Assembly: GCF_012849555.1 (NCBI RefSeq)
Contig: NZ_CP051685.1
Span: 744,001 to 808,000, forward strand
Source of the DNA: Massilia forsythiae
Lineage (GTDB): Bacteria > Pseudomonadota > Gammaproteobacteria > Burkholderiales > Burkholderiaceae_D
DNA: 64,000 nt
Reading direction: 5' to 3'
Shown: positions 49,322 through 58,450 of the stretch, piece by piece
Numbering within the stretch: position 1 is the stretch's first letter
Layout of the letters: every line of letters begins with the position of its first letter
Made by a program: the position numbers and the translations under genes
The notes under the pieces: model-generated
The model's database searches: none
What the model was told of the DNA's origin: nothing
Seen by the model: the letters and a program-made list of their open reading frames with translations, nothing else

Positions 49322-50008
49322 TCAGTGGCGCTTGTAGCGCAGCCAGACGGCGCCGCCTTCCTGCACATCGGCCGAGGCCAAGGTCAGGTAGCTCGGCCTG
49401 GTCCACGCCTCCTTGGCGATTTCGAACGATGACGGGTGCTCGCCGCGCCCGTCGACCAGCGGCAGGATCAGCACGCTGACCTCGTCGACCAGGCCGGCAT
49501 TCACGAACGAGCCGCTCACGTGGGGGCCGCCTTCGACCACCAGGCGCTTCGTGCCGAGTTCGTCGGACAGGATCTGCAGCACCAGCGCCAGGTCGATGTC
49601 GGTCTTGCCGGCGAAAATGTAGGAGACCTCGATCGAGCGCAGGTAGGCGAGGTAATCGTCGGCGACCGCTTCGGTCAGCACGGCGACCACGTGCGAACCC
49701 AGCGCTTCATTGCTTTTCCAGGCCACCTTGCCGTGACCATCGATGGCGATCGCATACGTGTCCGCATCGCGCTTGGCAAAGTAGTGGGTGCGCGGCAGCG
49801 GCGCCTTGGCCAGCCCTTTCGGATAGCCCTCGCCGTGGGCGATTTCTTCCATCGTGGTGCGGCCACAGATCCAGCCGTCGAACTCGAAAGTCTGGGCCAG
49901 TTTTTCGTAGAGGTCGCCTGCGGCTTTCTTGAACGGGCGGTCCCAGCCATCGGTCAGTGCGTGGCCGTCGAGCGAGGACATCATGTGGCAGATAACGTAG
50001 GGTTTCAT
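49322..50008 (-). CDS. RibD C-terminal/dihydrofolate reductase-family reductase
   Basis: The 228-residue protein belongs to the RibD-C/DHFR-like fold: MKPYVICHMMSSLDGHAL opens it, GRTTMEEI and RLVVEGGPHVSGSFVNAGLVDEVSVLILPLVDGRG close it. It is presumably an NADPH-dependent reductase with unknown substrate. GGAGAA before the ATG at 50008 sets the start. Nothing adjacent suggests riboflavin synthesis. Spacers on both sides (49176-49321, 50009-50150) are featureless. Confidence 0.82.
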   Translation of the reverse strand: MKPYVICHMMSSLDGHALTDGWDRPFKKAAGDLYEKLAQTFEFDGWICGRTTMEEIAHGEGYPKGLAKAPLPRTHYFAKRDADTYAIAIDGHGKVAWKSNEALGSHVVAVLTEAVADDYLAYLRSIEVSYIFAGKTDIDLALVLQILSDELGTKRLVVEGGPHVSGSFVNAGLVDEVSVLILPLVDGRGEHPSSFEIAKEAWTRPSYLTLASADVQEGGAVWLRYKRH

Positions 50009-50150
50009 CGGGTTCTCCGGGAGCGATACCATTGATATTGGGAAGACAAATTTTGGGTCTTGGCTTGACTTGGTGTTGTCGAACCAAAAATCAATGGGAA
50101 AGCGACGGCAGCATCGTACGCGCCGGAGTAGCGTCATATGTATTACGCAA

Positions 50151-50417
50151 TCATATCGTGCGAAAATTTTCGACACTCGACTTGAGTTTCGCACCGCAAC
50201 TGGTCACGTCGTCTTCAAAGGCGATCGAAACGCCTTTGATGTGATGACGCGGCGAACCGCTAACGATCTTGCATCCGTTATGCCCTGATATGGGACAAGT
50301 ACAGGAATCGCCGACACAGGCGACAGGAATGCCTCCTACCTTGAAATTGCTGGCGGCCGTGCCGATCACTTTGCCGCCATGGGACGTGGTGTCGCCCAGC
50401 CGAATCACTTTACGCAT
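50151..50417 (-). CDS. PAAR-domain spike-tip protein
   Basis: The 88-residue protein caps the VgrG spike of a type VI secretion system. GDTTSHGGKV, GIPVACVGDSCTCP and GCKIVSGSP are PAAR repeats. AAAGGAAC precedes the ATG. It is the last gene of the leftward vgrG-tle3-tla3-PAAR set, 25 bases after tla3. No toxin domain is attached. Confidence 0.9.
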   Translation of the reverse strand: MRKVIRLGDTTSHGGKVIGTAASNFKVGGIPVACVGDSCTCPISGHNGCKIVSGSPRHHIKGVSIAFEDDVTSCGAKLKSSVENFRTI

Positions 50418-50442
50418 AGTTGTTCCTTTTCATGCTTTGAAT

Positions 50443-52278
50443 TCAATGCTGTGACGCGCTCTTTTGCGACTCTGCCGGCACTGCACCGGTGTGCAGGACC
50501 TCACCGACCGTGGGTGGCTTATAGTTTTCGGGATCGATAGCAGGTGTCACTTTGTGTTTGAACACATCTCGCCTTCCCTGTTTCTTGCGGCTTTCCTCGG
50601 TCGGCGGGCTGATGAACACGATGCTTGCGCCGGCAGGATCGCGCAGGTTGACGGCGGCCGACGTACCGCCTTCGATGTAGCTGCCCATGACGCCGAGCGC
50701 CATCTGCATGAAGAACGTGCTCGCTCCGGCATTGCCGATGCGGTGATCGGTATTGATGAACTGTGCGGTCTTGCCGGTGTCGATTTCCGGTCCGCCTTGC
50801 GCGGCATAACTGTATAGGGTGCCTTCGAATGCGAGCTGCTGCTCCACCTGCTTGCCGAATGCACCGACGATACGCGCCGGGCCTTTGGCCCGTTCGCCCG
50901 CCGGCAAGGTTTGCAGGGCTTGCTGCCAGCCCGATTCCAGGATCTTTTGGCGGTCGGCACGGCGCTTGACCGGCCGGCCGTGTCCGTCCTCGAATTTGAC
51001 GAAGACCGGACGGTGGATATAACCCAGCGACGGCAAATTGTCGAAAGCTTGCATCTGGTTGCGGTTCCACGGAACGGGAAACCAGGGCGTCGGTTTCCAA
51101 TCCTTGGGAGGGTCGTTCAGCCAGCGGCGGAAAGCGGCCAGCGAGATGTCGGCTTCTTTCTTGTCGAAGACTGGACGCTTGGCGAAGGCAGCGGCGGCGG
51201 TGAGCCATTCGGCAACCGTGGGCGGGCGACTCCTATTGAATACATCGTTATTGGCGAGCTTTTCAGGCGTGGGCACCGTGTCCTTCAATGCGTAATACAT
51301 CCTGCGCAGGTTTTCCTGGAGATAGTCGTTGTCCGGATCGTTCCAGATGTATGGGCGCAACGGCTCGATTCTTTCACGGCGCGCCAGGACGAAAACGGCG
51401 GTTGAATCGGGCATCTCGGGTATGAAATAACCATCTGTGATAATTGGTGGACTGCCGGGAGCGCGTGAGATATGCCGCGCGACCGAGCTGTCGTCGGCCA
51501 TGAGAACGGCATAAGGCAGGTCCGGATGGGCATCAAAGAACGCGAACACTTGCTCCAGCAACTGATCAGGGCGCTCTCCAAGCTGCCATGGTCCGGTGAC
51601 GAACAGATGCCATGCCATTCCCGTGTTTTCCGCACTAGCTCCCATGCCCGCCATCGGCCGTATCTCGCTGGGCTCTTCGGCAGGGTCCAAGATGGCACTC
51701 CCGGCATAAAAAGTCGGCACGCCCCAGAACATCGGCGACGGCTCGACACCGTTCTCGAGCGCGTCGAGCGCACGTCCGCCGCTCACCCCAATCTTGTCGT
51801 CCGACGTCCACTCGTATTTGTTGGGATCCTTCTCGCGGATGCTGGTATAAGGCGTTCCTTGCTGCAGGATATCCCACAGCCTGCCCTGCCGGTATTTCTC
51901 GACCGTGACGCCCATGCCTATGACTTCCAGCACGTATTCACGGCGCACCTTTTCCATATGCGCCGCCGTTTCCTGGTCCTTGAGATGCCGCGTCTTTTGC
52001 TCCCACTCTTGCGAACGCGCATTGGCCCTGAAGGCCGCAACCAGCCAACCAGTACCGAACAGCAGCGCAACCGCTATCAGCGGCACGCCGAACCACCTGA
52101 TCTTGTCCATCGTCGTCTCCATGTCAGCATTGGATAATTCCGGGTGCAATACCTGAAAATCGAACATCAGCCACAGTAGAAGCACGATTGGAAAACTCGC
52201 CACCGCGCCGGCAACATAGCGCCAGGCCTTGGGCTGCTTAACCGCCACCTTGTCTTCAACAAAAGTCGGCGCACTCAT
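50443..52278 (-). CDS. DUF2875 protein, Tla3-like adaptor of a T6SS lipase
   Basis: The 611-residue protein has two N-terminal membrane segments (about 21-42 and 62-83) and a large soluble part resembling DUF2875, the family of Pseudomonas Tla3, which helps load effector Tle3 onto VgrG. Landmarks are GGRALDALENGVEPSPMFWGVPTFYAGS and FMQMALGVMGSYIEGGTSA. Its ATG overlaps the tle3 stop (ATGA). With a membrane anchor it might alternatively be the immunity protein; the sequence does not decide. Confidence 0.75.
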   Translation of the reverse strand: MSAPTFVEDKVAVKQPKAWRYVAGAVASFPIVLLLWLMFDFQVLHPELSNADMETTMDKIRWFGVPLIAVALLFGTGWLVAAFRANARSQEWEQKTRHLKDQETAAHMEKVRREYVLEVIGMGVTVEKYRQGRLWDILQQGTPYTSIREKDPNKYEWTSDDKIGVSGGRALDALENGVEPSPMFWGVPTFYAGSAILDPAEEPSEIRPMAGMGASAENTGMAWHLFVTGPWQLGERPDQLLEQVFAFFDAHPDLPYAVLMADDSSVARHISRAPGSPPIITDGYFIPEMPDSTAVFVLARRERIEPLRPYIWNDPDNDYLQENLRRMYYALKDTVPTPEKLANNDVFNRSRPPTVAEWLTAAAAFAKRPVFDKKEADISLAAFRRWLNDPPKDWKPTPWFPVPWNRNQMQAFDNLPSLGYIHRPVFVKFEDGHGRPVKRRADRQKILESGWQQALQTLPAGERAKGPARIVGAFGKQVEQQLAFEGTLYSYAAQGGPEIDTGKTAQFINTDHRIGNAGASTFFMQMALGVMGSYIEGGTSAAVNLRDPAGASIVFISPPTEESRKKQGRRDVFKHKVTPAIDPENYKPPTVGEVLHTGAVPAESQKSASQH

Positions 52279-54587
52279 GTTTTCTCCGTCGGCAAATCCG
52301 GCCGGTTGATCCGGCTTCCACTCTTCGTTTCCGATATCACGATGTCACATAGTTTTCCTGTCAATAAGGGCAAACACGTCGGCAATCGTCCGCTGCTGTA
52401 ATAAGCCACATTGCCTTCTATCAGTTCACGTCGCCACTTGGGCTCGCATCCGAGATAAGCGCTGTACTTTGTAATGAATTCGCTCCAGATCATCATTCCT
52501 GGACGAAGCTGGTCCCTAGGCGGAGGATTTTTCAGTCGCCAGTCCGCCACCGCACACAGGTAGGCGTAGAAATTGGGATCGCTCGATGCCTTGCCGCTGC
52601 CGATGGCAACGTCATACGCCGTCACCTGGCTGTGGTTCTTGCGGCTGTCAAAGATCGCGCTATGAAAGGATTTGGCGGACACTTCATGTTGCCAGCGCCG
52701 GCGCGCCGCGTTCGGGCTTTCCATGATGTCCGCCATTACCTTGCCGTCCGGGTAGCGAATGGCGCGTATCACGGTAAAGTTGTCGTTCGGGTCGGTACCA
52801 TCAGGAAAACGTTCCTTGTTGTATGAAGCCGTCATCCGATCTAGTTCCGCTTTGCCAAGGTCTTGTGTCGTGCCGCCAGAATGAACCCGCCCGGTTTGGC
52901 CGACTTGGATGCCAGGGGATGTGCTCCGCAGCGTCGGGTCCGGCCGTTGTTCGCGCTGCACTTGGAGTCCGCCACTGGCGGTGACGGCGATCGCCGCAGT
53001 GATAGGATCCACTTCTTCGCATGGACCGCGATCGGCAGGCTTCAGGTTGGCATGCATCGAGTTCGCCGGGATCCTGTCGGCATCGATCTGGTTGCCGCGC
53101 ATATCGGCCAGGCACGGCTTGGCCAGTGCTTCGCCATTGATCGTGCGGATACCGAGACGTCGTTGCTCGGGTTTGTCTTCAGGATGTGGCGGCCATGTGG
53201 CTATCGGCAGCGAACTACGCAAACTTCTTCCGCTGGACTCGACGTGCGCGTGATCGTCCTCGCCTGCCACACGCAGCACGAAGTCGTGCGGTGGCAGGCC
53301 GACCAGTACCGGTGCCGCTTTCCTGGTGCGAGGATCCGGGCGCTGCTTGGCGGTGAACACCCGCTGACGGAAGCTGTCGCCAAGCTCCTTCAGCGGCTGG
53401 CGTTTGACCGAGTGCGGCGTCCATTCCTGCCGTCGCACCATATCGACATCGCCGCCACGGCCCCACTTCTTTTTCACCGATTCGTAACTTGCCTGTAAAC
53501 CTTCGATATGGTCCGGTATACCTTGCCAGCCGATACCGCGCATGTTCTCCAATGCGACTGTCATGTCCTCCGGGCTGAAATATAGATATACCTTGCCCCG
53601 GTTATCACGGTCGCCGTCCGGCTTCCAGCGACCTTCGACCATGCCATTGCAACCAGTCTCGGTGATCTGTGCAAAAACCGGTGCCGTTGCCTTGGCTTTC
53701 GCAATGCCCTGCACGATGTTGACCAGCGTCTGTAATCTTCCATGCAAACTTTGCACTCCCGAAATCTTGTCGTAATGCGGCTTCATTACTTCGTCGGTTC
53801 CGCCTGAAAATAAACTGACGGCACTGGCAGCCAATTTCCATTCATCTTCCAGGCTGTACGGCGGATGCGTAAGGATCAATGCGTCGGCCGTGCGCTCGCC
53901 CATTTCCATCAGGAATGCCTGGGCAAGCAAGCTGATGAGGCATCCCTGGCTGTGGGCGACAATCGTCACCGTGTCCTTGGGTTCGTAGTCGCGGATCATC
54001 GACACCAGGGCCGCCATGCGGCGCGCGGCCAGCACCATGTACATGTGCCCGGGGCCATCCTTCAGTGGCCGCAGAGGATCGCGCATCACATCGACCGGTG
54101 CTCCGACACCGCGATTCCACATATCGGGCAGCGTGCTGGTGGCATTGCCGAATGGGCCGCCGCCTTTCGACAAATCCTTGTCGAGGCGGTTGCCGTATCG
54201 ATCGGTCTTCTGGCCATTGACGGTTTTTGTCTCGCTCCCGACTTCCCGAAAACCCCAGTAAAACGGAATTACCGGGCTATCCGTTTCCTTGTTTGTCTTG
54301 CGCTTGAAATACACCAGGTCCGGGTCGTCCACGACCTCGTCCTTGTCGGTCGGTGCTGTATAGGCCGCCGGCTTGAAATGGCGGAACAAGCGCTGTTCCA
54401 GCCCGGCGCACAAGCCCTCTTCCACCTCGCCAAAGCCACTACCGACATCGTTCACGCCATGGATGATGATGATGTTGCCCGGCTTGTCACGTGGGTGCTC
54501 GATGATCTTGTCGGCGGCCCGCTTGTGCTGTAGCACAGTACTGGTCTGGCTCGCCACGTATTCCGGTTTTGGATACTTGCCGCTCAT
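52275..54587 (-). CDS. Tle3-like T6SS phospholipase effector
   Basis: The 770-residue protein has an alpha/beta hydrolase core: the oxyanion strand IIIIHGVNDVG (38-48) and nucleophile Ser213 in IVAHSQGCLIS. A C-terminal DUF3274-like region follows. Such Tle3 enzymes attack membrane phospholipids of competitors after injection. No signal peptide is present, as expected for T6SS export. The gene is 15 bases after vgrG. Codon use is less GC-rich than in chromosomal neighbours, indicating transfer. Confidence 0.85.
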   Translation of the reverse strand: MSGKYPKPEYVASQTSTVLQHKRAADKIIEHPRDKPGNIIIIHGVNDVGSGFGEVEEGLCAGLEQRLFRHFKPAAYTAPTDKDEVVDDPDLVYFKRKTNKETDSPVIPFYWGFREVGSETKTVNGQKTDRYGNRLDKDLSKGGGPFGNATSTLPDMWNRGVGAPVDVMRDPLRPLKDGPGHMYMVLAARRMAALVSMIRDYEPKDTVTIVAHSQGCLISLLAQAFLMEMGERTADALILTHPPYSLEDEWKLAASAVSLFSGGTDEVMKPHYDKISGVQSLHGRLQTLVNIVQGIAKAKATAPVFAQITETGCNGMVEGRWKPDGDRDNRGKVYLYFSPEDMTVALENMRGIGWQGIPDHIEGLQASYESVKKKWGRGGDVDMVRRQEWTPHSVKRQPLKELGDSFRQRVFTAKQRPDPRTRKAAPVLVGLPPHDFVLRVAGEDDHAHVESSGRSLRSSLPIATWPPHPEDKPEQRRLGIRTINGEALAKPCLADMRGNQIDADRIPANSMHANLKPADRGPCEEVDPITAAIAVTASGGLQVQREQRPDPTLRSTSPGIQVGQTGRVHSGGTTQDLGKAELDRMTASYNKERFPDGTDPNDNFTVIRAIRYPDGKVMADIMESPNAARRRWQHEVSAKSFHSAIFDSRKNHSQVTAYDVAIGSGKASSDPNFYAYLCAVADWRLKNPPPRDQLRPGMMIWSEFITKYSAYLGCEPKWRRELIEGNVAYYSSGRLPTCLPLLTGKLCDIVISETKSGSRINRPDLPTEKT

Positions 54588-54602
54588 GTTCGCTCCAGAA
54601 AA

Positions 54603-57431
54603 TTATTGGTCGCCACCACGCAACAGACCGATATCGGCCATGTGCATCGCATCGCGCTCGATCAGGTCGGATTTGCCGTCGGCGCCACTACGCGCCTGAA
54701 GCGCAGTACCATCGCTGAGGGCAATCTTCAGTTTCGCGTCCTTGACGGCGCCACCGGGCGGCCGTTCGCCGTTCTCGAGCGGAATACCAGGTGCGTAGTG
54801 CACCGCCAGCTTCTGATCGGCACCGCCCTTGCCGAAAGCCGGGAATTGCGCCGCCATGGTTTCCGGTTCGTCGTAGAGAAAATCCGGCGCGTGGAACGTG
54901 AGCGGCTGTTTGCTGCCCAGCACAGGCGCACCGTCGCCCAGTTTCAGGAAAGAACCGTCTTCTGCCACCAGCAGGATCACCTTGGCGGAAATCGTGGCCA
55001 TGCCGTCGGTGGCGCTCAGTTTCAGGTTTTTGGCGGCGTTGACGTCGGTGTCGTCGTGCTGGCTCTGAAGCAGCAGCTTGCCGAAATGGGCGATGGCACT
55101 GAGTCCATCGTTTTGAGCGAACAGTGAAATCCCTTTGCCGGCATGTACGCCGATATGCTGGCCGGCGGTCAGTTGCAGGTGTCGCTGGGCCACGCTATCG
55201 ATATTGCGTGCCGAGTAGGTGACGATGGCCTTGCTGCTGGCGAAGCCGATGCCGGCCGGGGAGGTGATCCCGATCACCGGCTGGCCCGGCTCGACCGCAT
55301 CGGGTGCGGTATTGCTGCCGTCCTCCCATTGCTTGAAGCAGGCCAGCAATTCGTCCTGCTCCTTGCCATCGATCGGTAGGCCGTTGTGTTCAGCCGCATG
55401 TTTGCCGAGAGACGTGCACAGTTCACCGCATTCGCGCAGCAGCATCAGGAAATCCTCGCGTGCAAGCTGGCTGCCTTTCGTGCGTGCACCGCCGAGTAAT
55501 TTCCAGCTGCTGAGCAGGATGCCCTTGGCGGCGCGCAGGGCGATCGCTTCCTCGCTGCGCAACTCCGCACCTTCGCCGCGGGGCGCCGCCCTGCCATCCT
55601 GGCGTGGCTCGGTCAGGTATCCGAGATTCAGCTCGGTCGCGGCGTGATCGCTTGCCAGTTGCGCACTGATCTGGCCCGACGTGTCATCCAGCCGCAGCTG
55701 ATTACCGCGCTTGCCACCCACCTCGCGCGAGCGGATTCCTGCTTGGTATCTGGTTGTCGGTAGTTCGCCTTCATGGCGAAACGCAGGTGGCGGCGCAGCA
55801 CTGTTGTACAACTGACCGATGATGATAGGCTTGTCAGGATCGCCGCCAGCGAAGTCGACCAGGACTTCGGTACCAACGGGCGGCAACAAGCGTGTGCCGG
55901 CCTCTCCATGCGGGCCGATGGCACTGCCGGCCCAGCCGGACACCACACGTACCCAAGCCGAGTCTGCGTCCGAATTGGCGCTGCCGGCACCGCCTGCATG
56001 CGCATGGTCTTGCGGACGCATTTCCGCAAAACGGATCTTGACGCGCCCAAGTTCGTCGCACCACACCTCTTCCTTGGCCGGACCGACCACGATGGCCGTC
56101 TGTAATGCCGGGCGCAGCAGCATGGCAGGCGGCGGCACGATGCGAATGCCGCGCCGCACGCAGGTGAAGCGCGACTGGTAACGAACCGGCCGCTTGGCGT
56201 CGTCGGTGAAAACCGCATAATCTCCCTGATCCCAACCATTACGTCCGAACAGACGCGCGACCCGGGCGCTGATCTCGACAGGCAGATTATTGGCAGCCGC
56301 GATCTGCTGAGCCGTGATCACGAATTCGCGTTCGCTTGCCACATGGGTATCGATTTCCGAATGTCCTTCGAGACTGAACCATTCGCCCACTGCAAAGTCG
56401 CGTATACCGCCTTCGCCGAAAAAAGATTTGGCCTCATATTCATAGTACGCCATGCGTGCATCGGCCAGTTCGCCGAGGTCACGTGCATCGTTACCAGCAT
56501 GCGGCGCCATGACGCAATAATCATCAAGCGTGGCAGCCACTTCGTTCCCGCGTTTGCCTTGGTCGACGACGGATTGTGAATGCGCTGCCATGAACGCGCC
56601 ACCGGATGGCTGTTTGTAGTCCCAACTATGCAAGGACGAACTGCCAGGTTGCAGGTAACGTGCGGCACTCCATCCGGTGACGGCATCACGCTGTTCGGTA
56701 GCCGCATCACGGTGAAAACGAACGCTCTCCGCCATATTGCGTGGTAGTCGACGCGGGTCCTTGAACATGACCAGGGTATGGCCGATAGCATCGACCTGAT
56801 TATGTCTATCGCCACGCTGCGGTAATCCACTGCGAAAAAACCATGCGATACCACGTCGTTGCAGCAGACGCCGGATGAACGCAGCATCGGACTCGTTATG
56901 CTGCATGATGAATTCGCGTTTCGGAAATTTGCTGTCGAGCCCAGCTTCGATATGAAAATCGAAGCTCGCACACAATACACCGCTGCGCTTGAGCCATTCG
57001 CCAAGAATTATTTTGACGACGTCCAATTCGTTCTGATTGCGGAATATGCGGGTATTGATTCGCTTGTCCATGACCGATAAGGCATCGCGTATCGTGAGTT
57101 GATAGGTCGCGAGTGCTCCATCGCTCTGGCCGGATGCCATCTCTGTGACGATGCCGCAAATGCGGCGCTGTTGGCCCCTATCGGTAACGATACGCAATTC
57201 AGCCGGCAACCCGATAAATTCTTTCAGGGCTAACTGTGCATTTTTTGAAACACACAAGACGCGATAAACGAAGCCATCGAACATGGCTTCCTTTCCGATC
57301 AACCGCTGCGGTAGCAACAGATCGGCAGGTAGGCCTCCTGACTGTGCCAAGGCAAGGCCAATTGGGCGGTCACGTGTGACAAGGGTATATTGCATCAGGT
57401 CGAGCGCCTGAGCTGTATCGCCTTCTGCCAT
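54603..57431 (-). CDS. VgrG spike protein with C-terminal DUF2345 and extension
   Basis: The 942-residue protein has the gp27-like base (residues 10-400), the gp5 OB-fold (EVWCDELGRVKIRF, then GWAGSAIGPHGEAGTRLLPPVGTEVLVDFAGGDPDKPIIIGQLYN), a DUF2345 beta-helix (about 690-850), and a C-terminal segment KLKIALSDGTALQARSGADG that looks transthyretin-like, a known dock for Tle effectors. AGGAAGGAA precedes the ATG at 57431. No T6SS baseplate, sheath or membrane genes occur in the window, so this is an orphan cassette. Confidence 0.93.
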   Translation of the reverse strand: MAEGDTAQALDLMQYTLVTRDRPIGLALAQSGGLPADLLLPQRLIGKEAMFDGFVYRVLCVSKNAQLALKEFIGLPAELRIVTDRGQQRRICGIVTEMASGQSDGALATYQLTIRDALSVMDKRINTRIFRNQNELDVVKIILGEWLKRSGVLCASFDFHIEAGLDSKFPKREFIMQHNESDAAFIRRLLQRRGIAWFFRSGLPQRGDRHNQVDAIGHTLVMFKDPRRLPRNMAESVRFHRDAATEQRDAVTGWSAARYLQPGSSSLHSWDYKQPSGGAFMAAHSQSVVDQGKRGNEVAATLDDYCVMAPHAGNDARDLGELADARMAYYEYEAKSFFGEGGIRDFAVGEWFSLEGHSEIDTHVASEREFVITAQQIAAANNLPVEISARVARLFGRNGWDQGDYAVFTDDAKRPVRYQSRFTCVRRGIRIVPPPAMLLRPALQTAIVVGPAKEEVWCDELGRVKIRFAEMRPQDHAHAGGAGSANSDADSAWVRVVSGWAGSAIGPHGEAGTRLLPPVGTEVLVDFAGGDPDKPIIIGQLYNSAAPPPAFRHEGELPTTRYQAGIRSREVGGKRGNQLRLDDTSGQISAQLASDHAATELNLGYLTEPRQDGRAAPRGEGAELRSEEAIALRAAKGILLSSWKLLGGARTKGSQLAREDFLMLLRECGELCTSLGKHAAEHNGLPIDGKEQDELLACFKQWEDGSNTAPDAVEPGQPVIGITSPAGIGFASSKAIVTYSARNIDSVAQRHLQLTAGQHIGVHAGKGISLFAQNDGLSAIAHFGKLLLQSQHDDTDVNAAKNLKLSATDGMATISAKVILLVAEDGSFLKLGDGAPVLGSKQPLTFHAPDFLYDEPETMAAQFPAFGKGGADQKLAVHYAPGIPLENGERPPGGAVKDAKLKIALSDGTALQARSGADGKSDLIERDAMHMADIGLLRGGDQ

Positions 57432-57640
57432 GGTCTGTTCCTTCCTGGATAAGCGAGTCAGGTGCTGACCCAAGGAAGAATTATTGGCGACCGATCAATG
57501 ATAAATAATGCGTTATCGCAACTAGCTATTTACTGTTGCGTTTATCGTAAATGACTTTATTACTGACATTACGCAATAAACTATTAGCGCATAAATTTTC
57601 AGAGCACCATGAAATAGCTTGGCTATTGCACTATTTGTAG
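57432..57640. other. AT-rich spacer upstream of vgrG
   Basis: This 209-base block is strikingly AT-rich (runs such as ATTATTGGC, AATAAATGC, ACTATTTGTAG) compared with the GC-rich eut genes beside it. It must carry the vgrG promoter and is a likely target of H-NS-type silencing. It also marks a recombination boundary. Confidence 0.7.
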
Positions 57641-58450
57641 TTACAACAAGAAAGTCTTACCAGTCTGTGACGGTGTAATCAAGTCCCCGCCCGACTCATC
57701 CTTCAACCCCACCCCGCTCCCCCCGCGCCGCCACGCCTCGGCCAGCAGCCAATGCAGCCTGGCCGCCGCTTCCGCACACTGCATCCCCGCCGGCCGCACG
57801 TTCGAAATGCAATTGCGGCTCTCGTCAGTCAGCCCCACGCGCGGCTGCCAAGTCATGTACAGCCCCATGCTGTCGGGCGAGCTGAGACCAGGCCGCTCGC
57901 CGACCAGCACCACCACCATCCGCGCCCCCAGCAATTCGCCGACCTCGTCGCCGACCGCCACCCGCCCCTGCCCGACGATGGCCAGCGGCGCCAGCGACCA
58001 CCCTTGCGCGGCGATGCGCGCCTGCAGCGCCTGCAGGAAGGGCAAGGCATTCTGCTCGATCGCCAGCGCCGACAAGCCGTCGGCCAGCACCACGGCCAGG
58101 TCGTATCCACCGGCCCGCGAAGCCGCATGCGCGTGCAACGCCGCGCGCGAGGCCGCATCCAGCCGCCGTCCCAGGTCCGGCCGCTGCAGGTAGACGTGAC
58201 GGTCGGCCGCCGCGCTGTGCAGCAGCAGGCACGGCCCGGGCAGCGACGGCAGTCCCTCTTCCAACGCCTGGCGCAGGCGCGGCACGTCCAGCGCCAGGTG
58301 CACCGCATCGCGCGCCCGCGCGTGGTCGAGCTGGAACGCCAGTTGCGCCGCGGTCGGCTGGCTGATGCCGGCGCGGCCCAGGGCAATGCGCGCGCCGGTG
58401 AAGCGGCGCAGCGCTTGCCACGGATTGTCGATCACGGTGGGCTCGCTCAT
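57641..58450 (-). CDS. eutC: Ethanolamine ammonia-lyase light chain
   Basis: The 269-residue subunit combines with EutB and adenosylcobalamin to split ethanolamine into acetaldehyde and ammonia. [35 protein letters not shown] opens it, and [41 protein letters not shown] is diagnostic. The ATG overlaps the eutB stop (ATGA). The last 14 or so codons switch to A/T-ending triplets and the protein ends in a tail (SQTGKTFLL) I do not recognise, as if the native 3' end was replaced. Confidence 0.93.
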   Translation of the reverse strand: MSEPTVIDNPWQALRRFTGARIALGRAGISQPTAAQLAFQLDHARARDAVHLALDVPRLRQALEEGLPSLPGPCLLLHSAAADRHVYLQRPDLGRRLDAASRAALHAHAASRAGGYDLAVVLADGLSALAIEQNALPFLQALQARIAAQGWSLAPLAIVGQGRVAVGDEVGELLGARMVVVLVGERPGLSSPDSMGLYMTWQPRVGLTDESRNCISNVRPAGMQCAEAAARLHWLLAEAWRRGGSGVGLKDESGGDLITPSQTGKTFLL

